Source: Fusibacter_A sp965140735
Lineage (GTDB): Bacteria > Bacillota > Clostridia > Peptostreptococcales > Acidaminobacteraceae
Assembly (NCBI GenBank): GCA_965140735.1
Contig: OZ223306.1
Coordinates: 2,666,001-2,730,000, forward strand
Length of the DNA stretch: 64,000 nucleotides
Direction of reading: 5' to 3'
The notes under the pieces were generated by a model. The model was not told the origin of the DNA. It did not search any database and was given only the letters and a program-made list of their open reading frames with translations. The first letter of the stretch is position 1, and each line of letters begins with the position of its first letter. Below, piece after piece: positions 45,499 through 54,985 of this stretch. Both the position numbers and the translations under genes were made by a program.

Positions 45499-46197
45499 TC
45501 ACTTCTGTCCATAATAGGCCTTACTGCCGTGTTTTCTTAAGAAATGCTTATCTAGCAACTCTTTTTGTAAAGTACGATCCATTTCACTGGCCAAAATCAT
45601 TTGTGTTCTATAGGCCATTTTTGCGACTTCTTCCATGACGACAGCATTGTGAACAGCATCTTCTGGCGATTTCCCCCATGTGAAAGGCCCATGTTCATTG
45701 ACTATGACACCAGGAATCTCATTGGGATTGATTGATCCAAAAGTTTCTATGATGACTTTACCTGTATTTTTTTCATATTCATCCGCAATTTCTGTAGCAG
45801 TCATTGGTCTCGTACAGGGAATATCACCATAAAAGTAATCCCCATGTGTTGTCCCCAGCGCTCTAATTGGTTTTCCTGCTTGAGCAAAACTAGTCGCCCA
45901 AGGTGAATGTGTGTGCACGACACCTCTAACGTCTTTAAAATGCTTATATATTTCTATATGTGTCGCCGTATCTGAAGAAGGTTTATAATTCCCTTCCACG
46001 ACTTCACCGTCTAAATTAACCAAGACGATATCCTCTGGTTTTAAGACGTCATATGCCACACCACTTGGTTTGATCCCCACAAGACCTGTTGCCATGTCGT
46101 ACTCAGAAACATTGCCCCATGTGAAAATCACAAGATTATATTCAACTAATGCCATGTTGGCATCATAGACCCGTTTTTTTAATGCTTCTAACATCAT
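45499..46197 (-). CDS. araD: L-ribulose-5-phosphate 4-epimerase
   Basis: A 232-residue class-II-aldolase-fold enzyme that converts L-ribulose-5-phosphate to D-xylulose-5-phosphate. Zn ligands are in VVHTHSPWATSFA, and the family segments FTWGNVSEYD, GIKPSGVAYDVL and NEHGPFTWG are present. AAGAGGT precedes the ATG. It follows araA with no gap, so they form one transcript. Confidence 0.96.
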   Translation of the reverse strand: MMLEALKKRVYDANMALVEYNLVIFTWGNVSEYDMATGLVGIKPSGVAYDVLKPEDIVLVNLDGEVVEGNYKPSSDTATHIEIYKHFKDVRGVVHTHSPWATSFAQAGKPIRALGTTHGDYFYGDIPCTRPMTATEIADEYEKNTGKVIIETFGSINPNEIPGVIVNEHGPFTWGKSPEDAVHNAVVMEEVAKMAYRTQMILASEMDRTLQKELLDKHFLRKHGSKAYYGQK

Positions 46198-47676
46198 CTA
46201 CCTCTTTAAATTCCATATAACATCATTCATCATAAGCATCTGTTTAAAAGATGTTATATCCGTATTTTGATCAATGGCTACAAATTCAATATCCATAAAT
46301 TCGGCAAAATCCATAAGGTCTTCTTTTGTTACTGCATATGAAAAGACCGTATGATGTGCACCACCAGCTAGAATCCAACCTTTTACACCATCTTCGAAAT
46401 TCGGATATGGTTTCCAGAGTGCTTTTGCCACAGGTAACTTCGGCATATCATGAATTGCATCCACCGCTTCAACTGTGTTGACAATCAAGCGCATCCTCCC
46501 CCCCATATCAACCAATGAAGCATTTAAAGCAGGCCCGGATTTCGCTGTAAAAATCATACGTGCAGGATCATCTTTCCCACCAATACCAAGTTGTTTAACA
46601 ATAATTGCTGGTTTATCTTTCGCAATAGTTGGACATACTTCAAGCATGTGTGCACCTAAGACTACTTTGTTTTCGTTATCAAGGTGATACGTATAATCTT
46701 CCATAAATGAAGTCCCGTTATTATCCATAATCTTCATTAACCTCAAGAGTGCAGCTGTCTTCCAATCACCTTCTGCACCAAAACCATAGCCTTTTTCCAT
46801 AAGTCTTTGCACTGCCAATCCCGGCAATTGACTTAAACCATATAAATCTTGAAAAGTCGTTGTAAAAGCACCAAAGTCACCCTCTACTAAAAACTTTTCA
46901 ATACCAAGTTCCATTCTGGCTTGGACTCTGATAGAGGCCATTGCTTCAGGAGATTGATCTGGAATATCATATAAGGTCTTATATTCTGACATCAATTGAT
47001 CAACAGCTTCTTCCGAGATGCCATTTACTACTTCTACCAAATCGCCCACAGCAAATCCATCTACTGACCATCCAAACTTGATTTCAGCCTCTACTTTATC
47101 GCCCTCAGTTACAGCGACATCTCTCATGTTATCCCCAAATCTTGCTATTTTTAAATGGCGGCTTTCATTAATAGCAACTGCTACATTGAGAAAACGTCCC
47201 AACGCTTTCAAAACCGTAGATTCTTGATAATGGCCTACAATAATTTTTCTTGGCATTCTCAATCTTGCATTTATAAATCCAAACTCTCTACCACCATGTG
47301 CCGTTTGATTCAGATTCATAAAATCCATATCGATGGTCTCCCATGGAATCTCTTTATGAAATTGAGTATGCAGCTGAACAAAAGGTTTATTGAGCTTTGA
47401 AAGACCTTTTATCCACATCTTTGCAGGTGAAAACGTGTGCATCCATCCGATTAAACCTGCGCAGTTCTTATCACTATTTGCTTCATCTATTAAATCCGTG
47501 ATTTCATCTGCTGTTTTTAGTACAGCTTTAAATTGGATCGGATACTCATACCCGCCATTTTGATGCAAATATTCTGCTATTGCTTTTGAATCTACTTCAA
47601 CTTCTCTTAAAGTTTCTTCACCATATAAATGTTGACTTCCTGTTATAAACCAAAATTCATAATGTCTCTTTATCAT
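46198..47676 (-). CDS. araA: L-arabinose isomerase
   Basis: A 492-residue Mn-dependent enzyme converting L-arabinose to L-ribulose. The N-terminal FWFITGSQHLYGEE and the C-terminal WILAGGAHHTVFSY segments, with the catalytic glutamates in GFGAEGDWKTAA and MLEVCPT, are typical. TAGGAGG precedes the ATG. An AraR-like box lies in the 93-bp gap upstream, which separates it from araR on the same strand. Confidence 0.97.
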   Translation of the reverse strand: MIKRHYEFWFITGSQHLYGEETLREVEVDSKAIAEYLHQNGGYEYPIQFKAVLKTADEITDLIDEANSDKNCAGLIGWMHTFSPAKMWIKGLSKLNKPFVQLHTQFHKEIPWETIDMDFMNLNQTAHGGREFGFINARLRMPRKIIVGHYQESTVLKALGRFLNVAVAINESRHLKIARFGDNMRDVAVTEGDKVEAEIKFGWSVDGFAVGDLVEVVNGISEEAVDQLMSEYKTLYDIPDQSPEAMASIRVQARMELGIEKFLVEGDFGAFTTTFQDLYGLSQLPGLAVQRLMEKGYGFGAEGDWKTAALLRLMKIMDNNGTSFMEDYTYHLDNENKVVLGAHMLEVCPTIAKDKPAIIVKQLGIGGKDDPARMIFTAKSGPALNASLVDMGGRMRLIVNTVEAVDAIHDMPKLPVAKALWKPYPNFEDGVKGWILAGGAHHTVFSYAVTKEDLMDFAEFMDIEFVAIDQNTDITSFKQMLMMNDVIWNLKR

Positions 47677-47713
47677 GTCTTACCTCCTATATGTGCAGAT
47701 GTATATTTAATTT

Positions 47714-47729
47714 TTATACGTACAATTTT
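47714..47729 (-). promoter_or_regulatory. AraR-like operator before araA
   Basis: On the minus strand AAAATTGTACGTATAA resembles the AraR consensus ATTTGTACGTACAAAT and matches the boxes upstream of the arabinose-binding-protein gene. It lies about 40 bp before araA. Confidence 0.65.
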
Positions 47730-47741
47730 AAATGTTTTTTT

Positions 47742-47759
47742 GGACATCATATGATGTCC
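47742..47759. other. Perfect 18-bp palindrome between araR and araA
   Basis: GGACATCATATGATGTCC is flanked by A and T runs. On the minus strand it is followed by A rather than T, so it is not a standard terminator; it may be an operator or a short terminator acting on the opposite strand. Confidence 0.45.
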
Positions 47760-47769
47760 TTTAAAAAAA

Positions 47770-48846
47770 TTATATTTTCCGAGTTGAATCGCCTATGACA
47801 AGCTCTGGCTTCATGACTTCTTCAAATATCTGATTGGGATCTTTCATAAGTTCAATCAAAAGATGTGCTGCTCTTTCACCAAGTCCAGATTTAGGATGTG
47901 CTACACTCGTCAATTTAGTAACCATTGTGTTGGCTAACTTTGAATTATCAAAACTGACAATGGAGTAATCCTGAGGTACTGAATATCCAAGTGCCATGAG
48001 TGAATTCAGTAAATTTACTGCCAATTTGTCATTATAGCATACAAAAGCTGTCACCTGTTTATTTTCATCTAACCATGATTTCACATTTTCTTCTGTAGCT
48101 ACTGTACGCCTCTCTTCAGTTGTAAACCACTTGACAAGTTTATCCGCTGTATCTATACCTGCTTCTTCAAGTGCATTTTGGTAACCCTGATATCGACCAT
48201 GTCCTTGCATATCGTCTTGTTTAAAAATACCAAAAATGTGCTTATGACCTGAATCGATCAAATGTTTCGTCACAATATACCCAGCGTATTCATCATCTTG
48301 AATAACATATGAAGTCTCTAGAGCACGATAGGTTGCGTGAATAAACAAAACGGGGATACCACGATTTATAAATTTTTTATATAACTGTATATTTTGATTT
48401 GGATAAACACTTTTGGATGGCTCTACAATAAGACCTGCAAGCTGATTGTTCAACATATTATTCAAAACAACACGTTCTCTAGTACTATTGTTTTTTGTCG
48501 TTCCAAGAAGTAGGCTGTATCCCTCTTCAGAAAATATATCATCCATCCCAGATATGATATCTGGAAAAATATAGTCTCTAAAATAAGTTGTAATAATACC
48601 TACCATCTTCCCACTAATATTCATATTTGCATTGGGATCAGAAACATAAGTACCACTCCCCTGCATTGTGTACAGCCAACCTTCATTGACCAAATCACTC
48701 AGAGCACGGCGAACCGTATGCCTGCTGACATCAAACATTTTCATCAGTTCACTTTCAGTAGGAATCGCATCACCGTATTTCAGATTCTCTTCTTCCATAG
48801 ACTCAATAATGTAGTTCTTTACTTGTTGATATTTTAACGCTGCCAA
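47770..48846 (-). CDS. araR: Arabinose-responsive repressor AraR (GntR/LacI type)
   Basis: A 358-residue repressor. An N-terminal GntR winged helix (residues 1-68, MFDVSRHTVRRALSDLVNEG) is joined to a LacI-type effector domain (residues about 80-355), the hybrid structure particular to AraR. The start codon is TTG at 48846, with AAGGAG upstream. It would bind ATTTGTACG-type boxes and release them when arabinose binds. Such boxes stand before araA and the arabinose-binding-protein gene. Confidence 0.93.
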   Translation of the reverse strand: MAALKYQQVKNYIIESMEEENLKYGDAIPTESELMKMFDVSRHTVRRALSDLVNEGWLYTMQGSGTYVSDPNANMNISGKMVGIITTYFRDYIFPDIISGMDDIFSEEGYSLLLGTTKNNSTRERVVLNNMLNNQLAGLIVEPSKSVYPNQNIQLYKKFINRGIPVLFIHATYRALETSYVIQDDEYAGYIVTKHLIDSGHKHIFGIFKQDDMQGHGRYQGYQNALEEAGIDTADKLVKWFTTEERRTVATEENVKSWLDENKQVTAFVCYNDKLAVNLLNSLMALGYSVPQDYSIVSFDNSKLANTMVTKLTSVAHPKSGLGERAAHLLIELMKDPNQIFEEVMKPELVIGDSTRKI

Positions 48847-48920
48847 AGTGTTCTCCTTACTATTTGCTATTCATCCATAATACGATACAAACTCATTGTA
48901 ACATAAAATTATTTTAATGA

Positions 48921-50531
48921 CTATAAACTATTATCTGCGTACAGTTGTGTCACAGCCTCTTTTTCAATCATTAGCCCTACCTTATATCGTTTGATATAAT
49001 TTGAAAATCCTTCAACATCACTCTTAACTGGCATTATCGATTGTTTCGCAGAATCTTTAAACACATGTTCTGCTAGAAAAGTGTCTAAGGTTTCCGTCTT
49101 TACTTCACGATCTAGAAATGCGGAGAGAATTGCCATGCCCCATGGGCCGCCTTCACCAGCTGTCTCCATAACCGATACAGGTGTATTTATTGCTGCTGAA
49201 AGATATCGTTGTGCAACCCCTTCAGTTTTAAAGATCCCGCCATGTCCAAGTACTTCATCTATCCCAATTGCTTCTTTCTCAAGTAAAATATCAAATCCAA
49301 TCTTAATTGCTGCAAATGCAGAGAATACGTGAGCACGCATAAAATTAGGGATATTAAATCGACTATCTGGATGCCTCAAGAAAAGTGGCATGCCCACCTC
49401 AAAGCCAGTGATATGTTCTCCAGATAAATAGCCATAGGTCAACAACCCATCACAATCGTCATCGCCTTTTAGAGATGCTCTAAACAGCAATTCGAATAGC
49501 TTAGACTCTTCAATCACGAGCCCCGATAAATCTACAACTTCTTTGAAAAGACCTACCCAAGCATTTAGATCGGATGAACAATTATTCGCATGAACCATTG
49601 CAACTAGATCCCCTGCTGGCGTTGTCACTTGATCAATCTCTTTATAGACAGAAGATAAATTCTTTTCTAAAATCACCATACCAAATACGGATGTACCCGC
49701 AGACACCACACTTTTGCGCTTAGAAATACAATCCGTGGCAACCATACCAGTTCCAGCATCACCTTCTGGCGGTGCAAGTGCAATTCCAGATACAAGGTCG
49801 CCCGATGGATCAAGCAATGCAGCACCTGCTTTTGTCAGCATACCTGCATGCTCTCCTGCTACCAATACTTTTGGTAAAATAGACTCTATTTTATACGAAA
49901 TGCCCTGATCTTTCAATAGCGCATTGTACCTATCAAGCATTTTAAAGTTGTAAGTCTTTGCATCTATATCTATAGGGAACATCCCCGACGCCTCTCCAAT
50001 ACCTATGACCTTTTCACCTGTAAGTTTCCAATGAATATAGCCTGCAATAGTGGTTAAAAACGCGATCTGGTTTATATGCTTTTCTCCATTAAGTAGCACT
50101 TGATAATGATATGCAATACTCCATCTTTCAGGAATAGGGTACTCAAATAACGCCGTCAACGATTTTGAAGCTTCCGCCTGTAAATTATTGCGCCAAGTTC
50201 TGAAGGGAACAAGCAGCTCACCACAGTCGTCAAAAGCTAAATAACCATGCATCATGCCACTGACCCCTAAACCACCAATCTTATTTAATGTAACACCATA
50301 TCGTTCATATACAGTTTTTTTAATTTCTTGATAAGCTTGTTGAATACCACTCCAAACCTCTTCTATAGCATATGTCCAATAACCATCCTTGAGTTTATTT
50401 TCCCAAGAATAACTCCCACTTGCTAAAATCTCAAAGTCACGGTCTATCAGGACTGCTTTTATTCGGGTTGAACCAATTTCAATCCCTAAATAAGAAGATT
50501 CAAAGTCTTTTTCTTTCATATTAATTTTCAT
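48921..50531 (-). CDS. FGGY-family carbohydrate kinase, probable ribulokinase
   Basis: A 536-residue FGGY kinase with the phosphate loop GIEIGSTRIK, SGMMHGYLAFD, the catalytic-base region PPEGDAGTGMVATD and the adenosine-binding GHGGIFKT. It lies in the arabinose cluster between araR and the transporter genes, and no other kinase is nearby, so it most likely phosphorylates L-ribulose. The sequence differs from classical AraB and resembles the alternative ribulokinase seen in some clostridia. AGAGGT precedes the ATG. Confidence 0.85.
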   Translation of the reverse strand: MKINMKEKDFESSYLGIEIGSTRIKAVLIDRDFEILASGSYSWENKLKDGYWTYAIEEVWSGIQQAYQEIKKTVYERYGVTLNKIGGLGVSGMMHGYLAFDDCGELLVPFRTWRNNLQAEASKSLTALFEYPIPERWSIAYHYQVLLNGEKHINQIAFLTTIAGYIHWKLTGEKVIGIGEASGMFPIDIDAKTYNFKMLDRYNALLKDQGISYKIESILPKVLVAGEHAGMLTKAGAALLDPSGDLVSGIALAPPEGDAGTGMVATDCISKRKSVVSAGTSVFGMVILEKNLSSVYKEIDQVTTPAGDLVAMVHANNCSSDLNAWVGLFKEVVDLSGLVIEESKLFELLFRASLKGDDDCDGLLTYGYLSGEHITGFEVGMPLFLRHPDSRFNIPNFMRAHVFSAFAAIKIGFDILLEKEAIGIDEVLGHGGIFKTEGVAQRYLSAAINTPVSVMETAGEGGPWGMAILSAFLDREVKTETLDTFLAEHVFKDSAKQSIMPVKSDVEGFSNYIKRYKVGLMIEKEAVTQLYADNSL

Positions 50532-50554
50532 ATACGACCTCTTTGTTCTTTCTT

Positions 50555-51727
50555 TTAAGACTTCACTTTACTCTTAGAGTAAACGTCAAATGCGACAGCA
50601 CTTAATAAAACAAAACCTTTGATGGACTGTTGCCAGTCGATTGAAACGCCAAGGATAGACATCCCGTTATTGAGTACCCCCATGAGCAACCCCCCTACAA
50701 TGGCACCCACAACTGTACCGACACCACCAGTTGTAGAAGCGCCCCCGATAAAACATGCCGCAATTGCATCGAGTTCGAAGTTTACACCTGCTTTAGGCGT
50801 CGCTGATCCAAGTCTTCCTGTGAAAATAATACCTGCAAATGCTGCAAGTACACTCATATTGACATAGACCCAGAAAAGTGTTTTTTTGACATTGACACCT
50901 GATAGTTTCGAAGCTTTTTCATTACCACCAAATGCATAAATATGTCTGCCTGGAATCGTCTTCATCGTAAAGAAAGAATAGACGATTACCAAGATGACCA
51001 CAAGCACGAGTACCATTGGAATACCTCTATAAGACGCCAATGCAAACGTAAATGCGTTTATAATTGCTATAATACCAATATTCTTTAAGTTGAATAACCA
51101 AGTCGGTGTCACTTCAAAGTCATATTTACTCTTCGCACTGCGACTCTTAATTTGGAAAAATAAATAGATTAATGAAGACACTAGACCTATTACAAGTGCT
51201 AGTATGTTGATATTAGTCCCGCCAAAGATGTCTGGAATAAAGCCAGAAGCAAGGAAAGAGTAAGTTTTAGGTAATGGTGCAATTGATTTTCCTTGCAAAA
51301 TAACCAGTGTTAAACCTCTGAAGACAAGCATACCCGCCAAAGTGGCGATAAAAGCCGGAACACCTCTGTAAGCAATCCAAAAGCCTTGCCATACACCGAT
51401 AAGAAATCCGACAAAAAGGGAGATGATAATCGCCCAAAGCACCGGCATGCCCAAACTTACTACTAACACCGCTGAAATAGCGCCTACAAAACCAGCAACA
51501 GAACCTACTGAAAGGTCAATATTCCCCCCAGTTAAAATTGCCAACAACATACCAATCGACAATATCAAGATGTAAGCATTTTGCATAATCAAATTTGAAA
51601 TATTTAGCGGTTTTAAAAGTACTCCGCCTGTTAAAAATTCAAAAAGTATAGTGACTACAGCCAAAGCTATGATCATAACAGACGAGCGTATATTTTTCTT
51701 AAACATTGCACTCAATTTATTGCTCAT
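50555..51727 (-). CDS. Sugar ABC transporter permease, GguB/AraH type
   Basis: A 390-residue membrane protein with about ten helices, closely related to the permease at 30365 over its full length (for example GGNEKASKLSGVN and GGASTTGGVGTVVGAIVGG). AGGAGGG precedes the ATG. It lies 10 bp after the ATPase gene and 23 bp before the kinase. Arabinose is the likely substrate by context. Confidence 0.92.
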   Translation of the reverse strand: MSNKLSAMFKKNIRSSVMIIALAVVTILFEFLTGGVLLKPLNISNLIMQNAYILILSIGMLLAILTGGNIDLSVGSVAGFVGAISAVLVVSLGMPVLWAIIISLFVGFLIGVWQGFWIAYRGVPAFIATLAGMLVFRGLTLVILQGKSIAPLPKTYSFLASGFIPDIFGGTNINILALVIGLVSSLIYLFFQIKSRSAKSKYDFEVTPTWLFNLKNIGIIAIINAFTFALASYRGIPMVLVLVVILVIVYSFFTMKTIPGRHIYAFGGNEKASKLSGVNVKKTLFWVYVNMSVLAAFAGIIFTGRLGSATPKAGVNFELDAIAACFIGGASTTGGVGTVVGAIVGGLLMGVLNNGMSILGVSIDWQQSIKGFVLLSAVAFDVYSKSKVKS

Positions 51728-51737
51728 TGTGACCCTC

Positions 51738-53264
51738 CTAATTACTTTGCATAATACAAGTCATAATATTTTCTTGTGACGCTTCTTCTGAAGTGAGTTC
51801 CCCAACAATTCGACCTTCATTCAGTACATAAATTCGGTCACACATCCCTAAAAGTTCAGGCATCTCAGATGAAATCATCAAAATAGTCTTCCCGTGCTCA
51901 GCCAGTTCATTAATGACCGAATAAATTTCATATTTCGCACCGACATCTATACCACGCGTAGGTTCATCTAAAATAAGGACATCAGGATCTGAAAATATCC
52001 ATTTACTAAACACGATTTTCTGCTGATTACCACCAGAAAGATCGCCAGCTCTCTGAAATATACCAGAAGATTTTATGCGTAGTTTTTTACGATATTCTTC
52101 GGCGACTTTAATTTCTTTGTTCTCATCAATGACCAAATTTTTGCTCAACTTATCAAGTGATGCCAATGTAATGTTATGCCTTATATCATCTGAAAGAATC
52201 AATCCTGCTGATTTTCGATCTTCTGTCGTATAAGCGAGGCCATTTCGTATAGCATCTTTAACGGTGTGAAGCTTGATTTCAACGCCATCTTTTATAATCG
52301 TTCCCGTGATTTTACTACCATAAGATCCGCCGAATAAACTCATGGCAAATTCCGTTCTCCCAGCGCCCATAAGACCAGCCAATCCAACGACTTCACCTTT
52401 TTTTGCATTGATTGACACATCTTTAATTTTTAACTTAGACTCATCTTTAGGATCATGAACACTCCAATTTTTAACTTCAAAAATAATTTCACCAATCTCC
52501 AGTGAACGCTTTGGAAAACGGTCTACCATTGGTCTGCCTACCATCCCCTTAATGATCCGATCTTCTGTAATTTCATCAATACCTTTTATTAAAGTTTCAA
52601 TCGTACGCCCATCTCTAATAACGGTTATTTCATCCGCTACTTTTGTAATTTCATTTAATTTGTGTGAAATAATAATACTCGTAATGCCCTGAACTTTTAA
52701 CTCAAGTAATAAATTTAACAGATGATCTGAATCTTCATCATTTAATGCGGCGGTTGGTTCATCTAAAATCAACAACTTAACATCTTTAGACAAAGCCTTT
52801 ACAATCTCCACAAGTTGCTGCTTCCCCATACCAAGCTCGCTCACATGCATATCGATATGATCAGTCAAGCCCACTTTTTTCATCATTTCTATCGTTTTAT
52901 TCCGAGTCATATCCCAATCGATAATAATACCTCGAGCTTGTTCATTTCCTAAAAAAACATTTTCTGCAATGGACAAAGTAGGGACAAGTGCCAATTCCTG
53001 ATGAATTATAGCAATCCCTTTTGCCTCACTTTCCTTGATGCCTTTAAACTTACAAAGTTCTCCTTTTACAAATATCTCACCATCATAAGTACCATGCTCA
53101 TAAACACCGCTTAGGACATTCATCAATGTTGATTTTCCTGCGCCATTTTCACCTACGAGTGCATGTATTTGATGTTCCTTAACTTTTAAATTAACATTAT
53201 CCAGCGCTTTGACACCTGGAAATTCTTTTGTGATATTTCTCATTTCAAGAATATAACGTTCCAT
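51738..53264 (-). CDS. Sugar ABC transporter ATPase, GguA/AraG type
   Basis: A 508-residue double ATPase. The first domain has GENGAGKST and LLILDEPTAALN; the second has GLMGAGRTEFA, LSGGNQQK and LILDEPTRGIDVG. It is a clear paralogue of the ATPase at 31558. AAGGG precedes the ATG at 53264. It powers the permease encoded next. A 261-bp gap with the dispersed repeat separates it from the binding-protein gene. Confidence 0.94.
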   Translation of the reverse strand: MERYILEMRNITKEFPGVKALDNVNLKVKEHQIHALVGENGAGKSTLMNVLSGVYEHGTYDGEIFVKGELCKFKGIKESEAKGIAIIHQELALVPTLSIAENVFLGNEQARGIIIDWDMTRNKTIEMMKKVGLTDHIDMHVSELGMGKQQLVEIVKALSKDVKLLILDEPTAALNDEDSDHLLNLLLELKVQGITSIIISHKLNEITKVADEITVIRDGRTIETLIKGIDEITEDRIIKGMVGRPMVDRFPKRSLEIGEIIFEVKNWSVHDPKDESKLKIKDVSINAKKGEVVGLAGLMGAGRTEFAMSLFGGSYGSKITGTIIKDGVEIKLHTVKDAIRNGLAYTTEDRKSAGLILSDDIRHNITLASLDKLSKNLVIDENKEIKVAEEYRKKLRIKSSGIFQRAGDLSGGNQQKIVFSKWIFSDPDVLILDEPTRGIDVGAKYEIYSVINELAEHGKTILMISSEMPELLGMCDRIYVLNEGRIVGELTSEEASQENIMTCIMQSN

Positions 53265-53380
53265 ACGTGCCCTTCTCTCTATTCCTTATTAGTTTCTTGA
53301 TCACAACTCTGTTTTTACTTGAACTCTATAAAATTAATGACCAACTTTTATAAGCTGATCATTAATTTCACTTGAGGATT

Positions 53381-53486
53381 TAACAACATTTGAGTCATCT
53401 CGAGATGTCCCAAACCAATTTTCGCTGATGCTGTTTGAGATTAAACATTCCTCATCACAGCTTTTGGCTCAAATCTTGTTGTTTTA
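53381..53486. repeat. Dispersed 106-bp structured repeat, copy B
   Basis: This relative of 2922-3026 lies between the arabinose-binding-protein gene and the ATPase gene of one operon. The terminal inverted arms (AACAACATTTGAG / CTCAAATCTTGTTGTT) are kept. The internal hairpin tip is CATCT CG AGATG here against CATG TGC CATG in copy A. On the transcript it would fold between the first and second genes of the operon. Confidence 0.65.
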
Positions 53487-53525
53487 ATAAAATGTAAAAG
53501 ATTTATACAATCTTCAATCACTAGA

Positions 53526-54656
53526 TTATTTAATATCATCTGGTGTTAAATAACCTGAGTCTATAACCAACTCTTGATAATTATCAATTGTCACTGTGTA
53601 TGGAATCAATAAATACGATGGTACAACTTTTACGTTGTTATTATAAGTTGTGGTATCGTTGATTTCAGGTTCAGTGCCGTTAAGAACTGCATCTACCATA
53701 TCTGCAGCAACTTTAGCTAAGTCACGTGTATCTTTTAATATCGTTGAGTATTGATCTCCAGAAATGATCATTTTAATAGAAGCTGCCTCTGCATCTTGTC
53801 CTGTAATAATAGGAAGTGTCTCTTTTTCATAACCAAAAGATACAAGTGCTGAGTGAATACCTCTTGAAATGCCATCATACGGTGATAAAACACCATCTAA
53901 TTCAAGGCCACTTGTATAGTTTGCCGCTAAAAGAGCATCCATACGCGCTTGAGCAACTGCACCATCCCAGCGCAATGTACCAACTTCATCTTGTGTAAGT
54001 TGTCCCGAAGGTACTACGATCTCACCAGAATCCATTAAAGGTTTAAGAACATCCATTGCACCTTCAAAGAAATAGAACGAGTTCGTATCATCAGGTGAAC
54101 CAGCAAATAATTCTATGTTGTACGGACCATCCCCTTTTTTAGCTTTTAATCCGTCAACTAAAGATTGTGCCTGAAGTCTTCCTACACCTCTATTATCAAA
54201 TGTTGCATAATAAGAAACTGCATCTGTATCTACTAATAATCTGTCATATGAAATAACTTTTATACCGTCTTTTTGAGCTTCGTTTAATGTATCCGAAAGT
54301 GTTGAACCATCAATCGCTGCAATTACAAGTACTTGAGCGCCTTTAGTAATCATGTTTTCGATTTGAGATACTTGAGTTGGAATATCATCTTCTGCATACT
54401 GCAAATCAACTTTATAACCTCTTTCCTCAAGAATATCTTTCATTGCTTTACCATCTTTGATCCATCGTTCAGATGATTTTGTAGGCATTGAAATACCGAC
54501 ATACCGTTCTGCACTTTCACTGCTATCCGCCGCAGCTGGAGTACTGGCCTCTGTAGCTTTAGTCTCTCCACCACTTGGAGCAGCTTTACTACTACATCCT
54601 GAAACTGATAACACAAGTAGCATTGATAATACCAATAACAAAAACTTTTTCATCAT
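53526..54656 (-). CDS. Sugar-binding lipoprotein, ChvE/AraF type
   Basis: A 376-residue lipoprotein with signal sequence MKKFLLLVLSMLLVLSVSG and lipobox cysteine in SVSGCSSK, followed by a low-complexity linker of Ala, Thr, Ser and Glu (residues about 25-50). The mature part matches the xylose-type binding protein at 33181 (VGISMPTKSSERWIKDG, VISYDRLLVD, FAGSPDDTNSFYF). Two consecutive ATG codons follow GGGGG; either could start. It is first in the arabinose-transport operon and has its own promoter and two AraR-like boxes. Confidence 0.93.
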   Translation of the reverse strand: MMKKFLLLVLSMLLVLSVSGCSSKAAPSGGETKATEASTPAAADSSESAERYVGISMPTKSSERWIKDGKAMKDILEERGYKVDLQYAEDDIPTQVSQIENMITKGAQVLVIAAIDGSTLSDTLNEAQKDGIKVISYDRLLVDTDAVSYYATFDNRGVGRLQAQSLVDGLKAKKGDGPYNIELFAGSPDDTNSFYFFEGAMDVLKPLMDSGEIVVPSGQLTQDEVGTLRWDGAVAQARMDALLAANYTSGLELDGVLSPYDGISRGIHSALVSFGYEKETLPIITGQDAEAASIKMIISGDQYSTILKDTRDLAKVAADMVDAVLNGTEPEINDTTTYNNNVKVVPSYLLIPYTVTIDNYQELVIDSGYLTPDDIK

Positions 54657-54693
54657 AGACCCCCTAATTATTAGTTAATTTGATCACGCACAT

Positions 54694-54709
54694 ATTTGTA
54701 CGTATAACT
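54694..54709 (-). promoter_or_regulatory. AraR-like operator, downstream of the -10
   Basis: ATTTGTACGTATAACT lies just downstream of the -10 box of the binding-protein promoter, where a bound repressor would block initiation. Confidence 0.7.
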
Positions 54710-54718
54710 TATAAACAA

Positions 54719-54747
54719 ATGATAGCACATCATGTTTTAACTGTCAA
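54719..54747 (-). promoter_or_regulatory. Predicted promoter of the arabinose-transport operon
   Basis: On the minus strand a consensus TTGACA -35 (54742-54747) and TATCAT -10 (54719-54724) are 17 bp apart. AraR-like boxes lie on both sides. Confidence 0.8.
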
Positions 54748-54750
54748 ACA

Positions 54751-54778
54751 AAATTGTACTTTTATGCGTACAATTTTA
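54751..54778 (-). promoter_or_regulatory. AraR-like operator, upstream of the -35
   Basis: AAATTGTAC and GCGTACAATTT form an inverted pair in this stretch. With the box at 54694 the centres are roughly 60-65 bp apart, which would allow cooperative binding or looping. Confidence 0.6.
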
Positions 54779-54830
54779 TCAAATTTATTCTTACCTTTTG
54801 AGAAATTGCTTTTAAAAAGAAATTAAAAAG

Positions 54831-54903
54831 GGGTATATCTACACTCAATATCCAAGAATCCTCGGCTTTGCCTGTGGATTGAATATTGAGTGCAGATACA
54901 CCC
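54831..54903. terminator. Large hairpin terminator after the DUF3307 gene
   Basis: A stem of about 28 bp, with GGGTATATCTACACTCAA pairing with TTGAGTGCAGATACACCC, has T-rich flanks on both strands. It follows the satD-DUF3307 operon on the minus strand. Confidence 0.7.
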
Positions 54904-54985
54904 TTTGTTTTTTAGAAATTTATTTAAAATTACCTACTATTTTCTTAAAAAGAAATTTAAAGTTGATTTATATGTTTTTACAATA

